From: Ottelia alismoides
Taxonomy: Eukaryota; Streptophyta; Magnoliopsida; Alismatales; Hydrocharitaceae
Length of the DNA stretch: 64,000 nucleotides
Assembly (NCBI GenBank): GCA_037367405.1
Contig: JAZKJV010002944.1
Location: 310,001-374,000, forward strand
Direction: 5' to 3'
The notes beneath the pieces were generated by a model. It saw nothing but the letters and a program-made list of their open reading frames with translations, ran no database searches and had not been told where the DNA came from. How positions within the stretch are numbered: the stretch's first letter is position 1; the number at the start of each line of letters is the position of its first letter. Position numbers and translations under genes: made by a program. Of this stretch, positions 59,832 to 64,000 are shown in pieces.

Positions 59832-59851
59832 CCATGGATTGTGATCCATGG
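59832..59851. other. CCATGGAT inverted repeat upstream of Cop1 TATA
   Basis: CCATGGAT, 4-base loop TGTG, ATCCATGG; 10 bases before the TATA box. Conserved in the 5' LTR near 51750-51770. Confidence 0.7.
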
Positions 59852-59860
59852 ACTCCCAAA

Positions 59861-59870
59861 TATATATAAG
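59861..59870 (+). promoter_or_regulatory. TATA box of Cop1 3' LTR
   Basis: TATATATAAG in CCCAAATATATATAAGAATAGG; a pyrimidine-rich (CT)n tract starts about 40 bases downstream. Cop2 has TATATAAG in the same context. Confidence 0.75.
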
Positions 59871-60445
59871 AATAGGCACCCATTTCTCTTCAGAGTTACA
59901 ACAAGAACAAGATATGCTCTCTCTCTCTCAATCTCTACACGTCCTCTCTCTCTTTCTCTCTTATTGTGGCCATCCAACATGGAGCCCCAGAGAGAGTTAC
60001 CATCACCGCAACTTCGCCGTTATGCTGCGAGATTATTTGCTTGTGGATCTCTGTCTCCTTCGATTCGCCTCGCTCGTGAAGAAGATGTCGGATCTTGTGT
60101 GACAAGATCAAAAGATTCACCGCTTGGATTATCAACATGGATTGCGAGGAGTACACATTTCATCAACGTGCTCGCAAGCGTTTCCTCCGTCGGATCACAC
60201 TTGAGACAAGAGGTCTCTTCGTTTAGAGACTCGATCGCAACCACACTTCAAGAGGTAACCTTAATACTTGTTTGTGGTTTAGATGAAATGATCTAAGAAG
60301 TGTTCTAGGATCATGTGGTTTCATCGTATTAAATTTTTTTAAATTCCGCTGCCTCGAGCAACTAGTGTGACTAGTCGCTTCCAATCGCATATGATACGAT
60401 CGACACGCTTTCGTGATGTGCTTAAGGATCTCACCATATCCTTCG

Positions 60446-60450
60446 TGGAT
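60446..60450 (+). repeat. Target-site duplication of Cop1 (right)
   Basis: TGGAT, one mismatch from GGGAT at 49722-49726. Confidence 0.75.
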
Positions 60451-60753
60451 AACCTCCACCCATCGACTAACATAATCTATGGAAAGCATGATGTATTGAA
60501 ATCCCTAACTAACAGGAATTGGGCCCATGAAGTCTATGCCCCAAGCATAAAAAACATCTGAAATATGGATATATCTCATGGGCATTGTATCTTTGGAACC
60601 ATCGATTCCTCCCATATTGTGACAATCAATACAACCTCGAATATAATTGGGCACCATAGACTGCTCGGTTAAACCTTTGTTGTTGTGCGCTACCTCGATT
60701 GATTCCCACCATATTCTAATTTGTGACAATGCTCAAGTATGATGGTGTGTTCT
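60451..60753 (-). pseudogene. pol: E5 integrase N-terminal part
   Basis: Minus strand, 60729-60505: YIRGCIDCHNMGGIDGSKDT (CxxC half of the zinc-binding domain, both Cys kept), MPMRYIHISDVFYAWGIDFM, GPIP (first catalytic Asp). Upstream, HKQRI-like and ESIEVAHNNKGLTEQSM replace the His-rich part. It joins 49726 once Cop1 is removed; at 60753 Cop2 cuts the frame. Close match to E2 12110-12420. Confidence 0.85.
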
Positions 60754-61317
60754 GAAGGATATGGGAAAATCATTAAGCGCATCACAGAAGCGTGGAGATT
60801 GAATTAGATGCGATCGGGAGCGACTAGTCGTACTAGTTACTTGGGGCAATGGGATTTAAATAAATTAAAACGATGAAACCACATGATCCAAGAACAATTC
60901 TGAGATCATTTCATCTAAACCACCAATAGGTATTAAGGTTACCTCTTGAAGCATGGTTGCGATCGAGTCTCTAAACGAAGAGACATCCTTTGTCAAGTTC
61001 GATCCAATGGAGGAGATGCTTACGAGTGCATTGATAAAAAGCGTTCTCCTCACAATCCATGTTGATAATCCAAGAGGAGAATCTCCTGATCTCGTCTCAT
61101 GAGATTCGAGGTCTTATTCACGAGAAAGGTGCAACGAAGGAGACATATATCCATGAGCGATCAAAGTGGCGACACAACGACATGGCGACGACGACGACCC
61201 TTTCTAGGGTTTGGAGAAGATGACCACTCTAGAATGATAGAGAGGCTTGACATGTAGAGAGAGAGAGGGAGAGAGCATATTCTTCTTGTTTGTAAAGAAG
61301 AGCTAGGGTTGCCTCTT

Positions 61318-61325
61318 CTTATATA
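61318..61325 (-). promoter_or_regulatory. TATA box of Cop2 LTR
   Basis: Minus strand TATATAAG followed by AAGAGGCA; a GA/CT-rich tract at 61255-61279 is downstream. Confidence 0.7.
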
Positions 61326-62548
61326 ATATTTTGGTAGTCCTTGGATTCCAATCCATTTACAACACAAATCCAATGGTGGAGATTGATTTGTGTTTATTTC
61401 AATGGCCATGATTTAGTTGCTAAAAAATACAACAACAATTAATTTTATCAAATTAATTATATTGAATAATAATTAATAAAAAACTAATTTGTATTAAATC
61501 AATCTTCCTTCAAGAAATAGGAAGGAGGCAAGCCGCCTTCCATAAGAAGAGGGGACAGCCACCAATTCCACTTAGGGTTTGGTGGCCATCCACCCTCCTC
61601 TTTAGGAAGGTCGCAAGCCACTCCTATTTTTGAGATTACATTATCTCATGATTCTCTCCAAATTTTGCAACAACTTTTATTGCAAATTATTTCACAAAAA
61701 TAAATCCAATTTATTTTGTAACATTGCAATCATAACATTGGAAATTTGTTAATCGCATTCACGACCCAAAGTAAAATGTAAATTAGATTTTCAATTAAAT
61801 GTCCAATGTGAATCTAATTCACATCTACATTTAAATTGTAAATGGTATTTACCATTAGCTCTCTCTAATATATTATAAATCACATTTATATTATATATGA
61901 TTGATATGGATAGTGCTATCCAATTATTCATATCCATGATGACTAAATCACATTTAATCATCTGGGATCTCTATTCTTATGTGCCCAAATAATATGAATC
62001 ACATTCATATTGTTCACATATTCGATAATTAAATCTCATTTAATTATCTTAGATAACTCTCCTTATATGCTCGAATAATATGAATCGAATTCATATTATT
62101 CATGATAATTAAATCACATTTAACTATCATTTTTCCTTAATGCTCAGACACATTATCAACAATGAAATCATCCATGAATTCTTTCAAGAATAATGTGCTT
62201 TCTCCACGGATACTTGGAGATAAGGACATGGTGATTGTGTGTTCCACGTATAGTGACTTGGATGTCGAGATAATATCTCAAACCCAGATTTCGGGGGACA
62301 CCTCGTCGCATCTGAATCACATTTATATCACTGTCCAACATTTGCACCAATATTAGATTACTTCTCTAGTGAGAGGAGTCCCTAAAATCCAAACCTGTTT
62401 CATCACTCCCTCAGAATGGAAGCGTCATTATTATACAATTGTTTATTGATCATATCACTCTTAGGTATTCCTAATACTTCTACATCCTGCATACTGGAAG
62501 ACCTAGAATAAACCCGAAGTTTTAGATCTATTTATACTATCTCCTTTT

Positions 62549-62848
62549 GGGCATGTTTGGTTGCCAAGGTACCCCAGGGTATCCTGCAGTACCCCTAGCT
62601 CCATCCATGCATTCTTAGGTTGGGATTACTTGTATGGATCCTACATTTTCTTTGGTATAATTTTTAAAACCATGTTTAAATTAGAAAGTTAACATAGAAA
62701 CCATGTTATAATCATTAAAACACATAATCAATGTCACATCACATAATATTTATCATTCAAACCCTCTTCAACCCTCCCAACCATCTAAACAACTACTATT
62801 CACATGAGGATACACCAACCCATCCCAGCCTAGTTACCAAACATGCTC
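62549..62848. mobile_element. Tourist-like MITE (300 bp)
   Basis: Terminal inverted repeats GGGCATGTTTGGT (62549-62561) and ACCAAACATGCTC (62836-62848), one mismatch in 13. Flanks are TTT and TTA, compatible with a decayed 3-bp TTA/TAA duplication of PIF/Harbinger type. Absent from the same place in both Cop1 LTRs. No ORF, so non-autonomous. An hAT origin cannot be excluded. Confidence 0.75.
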
Positions 62849-63632
62849 TTAGTGTTTTATCATTATGTTTCTCATTTTGATCATTGGGAGTCAGTATCGA
62901 TCATATATATATCATGCCTAGGTATTGATCTTATACTTTCCAAAAGCATATATCAAACCAACAAATTCAGTCAAGCTTCCAAATCGAGACGATCATGCAC
63001 GGAATTGATCCCAATATCTCATGAGTGAGCTCCTATCATTTGGTCAACTAAATGAACTTAAATGATTCCTTTGAGAGATCATATTACTCATATGCCCTTG
63101 ATTGCACACCAACGTGCCGACGTATTGACCTTGATTAGGCCATCAACTTATCGGTCTGCCAAATGTACATTCTCAAACATATAGTAGAACATATTTATTT
63201 GGTCAGAGGATGCGTGCCTATATCGTGACAACATATGACATAGGTCTTGGTTATCTCGATCTCGTTAACTCAACTCTTTGACCTAACTTATCTAACAACT
63301 CCGAATCTCTATTCCTATGCAGAGGACCTGCATTATGAGGTCGATCATTTATCAACCCATTAGAGAAAGGATTGCCATCTACTACTTAAGCTGAAGATCA
63401 TCTCTTAGTAATCATTCGACGATGCTTGATGAGTCCTCAATCTAACTCTTTTGATATTCGTCCAAGCACCATCATCTCTGATTCAACAATTGAAGTGTAT
63501 GATCATCAAGATGGCCATGGTACATGACCCTAATTGTACTAAGGGACCTATTATGCAAATTAATTAATCTTCGTTTTAGATCAGGGAATGATATTTACAA
63601 TACATTTATTGCATAATGCTCGTCGTGAGCCC

Positions 63633-64000
63633 AAAGAGCCATTAATTTGTTAATCTTTAAACCCACACTCATGTGACAATTATAAGCTATTTAACATAGC
63701 TAGGCAAGCTGATTAGTCACTCTGCTCCCGAGAGACTACGCCAAGTCCTTTTACTGTACTTGCATATCTCTTAGTAACATTCCTTGCATCCATTGCGAAT
63801 GTGGAATATTATAAAACCAATACTCTATTTTAGTAATTGTTATAACGAGTATGTAATTTCGATTATACTTAACAGAATACCCTTATCTCCTAGAGATCTC
63901 CATCTCCAATGGTTTCTGTAGTTAAGACCCTTTTAGATAACTATCTATAAAGTGTTAAGTTTTTGAAGATAAGACTTTGAGATCACTATCTCAAAAGTCC
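63633..64000 (-). pseudogene. pol: Cop2 pol end (RNase H region), partial
   Basis: Reverse relative of Cop1 57400-57775 (shared ACTCATGTGACA, GAGATCTCCA, CTATAAAGT-like blocks). Too decayed to show catalytic residues; cut by the window edge. Confidence 0.6.

Larger units (their letters stand above)
49727..60445 (+). mobile_element. Cop1: Ty1/copia element (10.7 kb) in E5 integrase
   Basis: 5' LTR 49727-52351, PBS 52354, internal 52352-57801, PPT 57791-57801, 3' LTR 57802-60445. The LTRs begin TGTTGGACATGCGAGCCC and end ATATCCTTCA (last base G in the 3' copy). Pol order is integrase before RT, the copia order. By eye the LTRs differ at roughly one base in eight over the first 160, so the insertion is old. 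Confidence 0.92.
57802..60445 (+). mobile_element. 3' LTR of Cop1 (2.64 kb)
   Basis: Starts TGTTGGACATGCG, ends ATATCCTTCG, then TGGAT duplication and E5 integrase. It has an AT-rich U3 full of ATGTGATT palindromes (59060-59460), a TATA box (59861) and a CT-rich tract downstream (59911-59965). Confidence 0.9.
46316..60753 (-). mobile_element. E5: gypsy element, interrupted by Cop1 and Cop2
   Basis: Minus strand: integrase (60753-60451, then 49726-48893 after Cop1), hairpin array (48809-48345), conserved box, AT tract, spacer, PPT (46316). The spacer is 2577 bp, close to the 2568 bp of E1 with its solo LTR removed. Its gag, RT and 5' LTR are beyond the right edge, past Cop2. Confidence 0.82.
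60754..63632 (-). mobile_element. 3' LTR of Cop2, with MITE and terminal deletion
   Basis: Minus strand ends CCATATCCTTCA at 60754. TATA box at 61325. The LTR start (TGTTGGACATGCGAG) and PPT are missing: GTCGTGAGCCC joins directly to AAAGAGCC near 63630, where Cop1 has about 30 more bases. Carries the 300-bp MITE. Confidence 0.85.
60754..64000 (-). mobile_element. Cop2: second copia copy, reverse, partial
   Basis: Same family as Cop1. 3' LTR from about 63632 to 60754, then pol-end sequence 63633-64000 in reverse. Its other end is outside the window. Inserted in E5 integrase 308 bp from Cop1, head to head at the LTR 3' ends. Confidence 0.88.

Noticed and set aside
1..64000. Host protein-coding, tRNA or rRNA genes
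   Set aside because: Both strands were read for such signals; all recognisable coding sequence is retrotransposon gag or pol. A very small or weakly conserved gene could be missed by eye.

Overview
The window is a heterochromatin-like stretch of a flowering-plant nuclear genome. It is AT-rich and made almost entirely of nested, decayed LTR retrotransposons. I found no intact host gene, tRNA or rRNA gene. The plant assignment rests on Ty3/gypsy proteins of the Athila/Tat type with a tRNA-Asp-like primer-binding site, a Ty1/copia family primed by initiator tRNA-Met, and a Tourist-like MITE. The species cannot be told from the sequence. Every protein-coding remnant carries stops, frameshifts or lost catalytic residues.

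One Ty3/gypsy family with very long LTRs (about 2.8-3.8 kb, TGATGAA...TCA) accounts for roughly 50 kb. E1 (+ strand, 1-9667) has its pol tail, a 2.57-kb non-coding spacer split by a solo LTR with a GTTAC duplication (2550-5778), a PPT and a 3' LTR (6155-9667). E2 (- strand, about 29613 down to 9668) keeps most of gag-pol (17673-11269), leader, PBS and a 5' LTR split by E3. E3 (+, 20721-28458) has no recognisable coding sequence. A further reverse LTR, L2 (about 29614-33335), is cut by a compound: LTR (33336-37055) - non-autonomous internal region E4 (37056-42490) - shared LTR (42491-46315) - spacer and integrase of E5 (46316-60753).

E5 integrase is broken by two Ty1/copia insertions in opposite orientation: Cop1 (+, 49727-60445, both 2.6-kb LTRs, PBS, degenerate pol, PPT) and Cop2 (-, 60754 to beyond 64000). 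The Cop2 LTR contains a 300-bp MITE (62549-62848).

The most interesting signal is in the gypsy family's pol-to-3' LTR spacer. All five spacers carry an array of imperfect hairpins built on TATACTTAGGAT/ATCCTAAGTATA. In the better conserved units the 3' arm runs into a G-rich tract resembling the element's own polypurine tract. The first hairpin after pol has a conserved loop and one compensatory base-pair change between copies. The array is followed by a conserved TATATACTTTAGCCATAAC box and an AT tract rich in TTTTGTAAA. The spacer sits where Athila elements often carry an env-like ORF, but has no credible ORF, and is nearly the same length in E1 and E5 (about 2.57 kb). A structural or cis-acting role in the RNA or in reverse transcription is inference.
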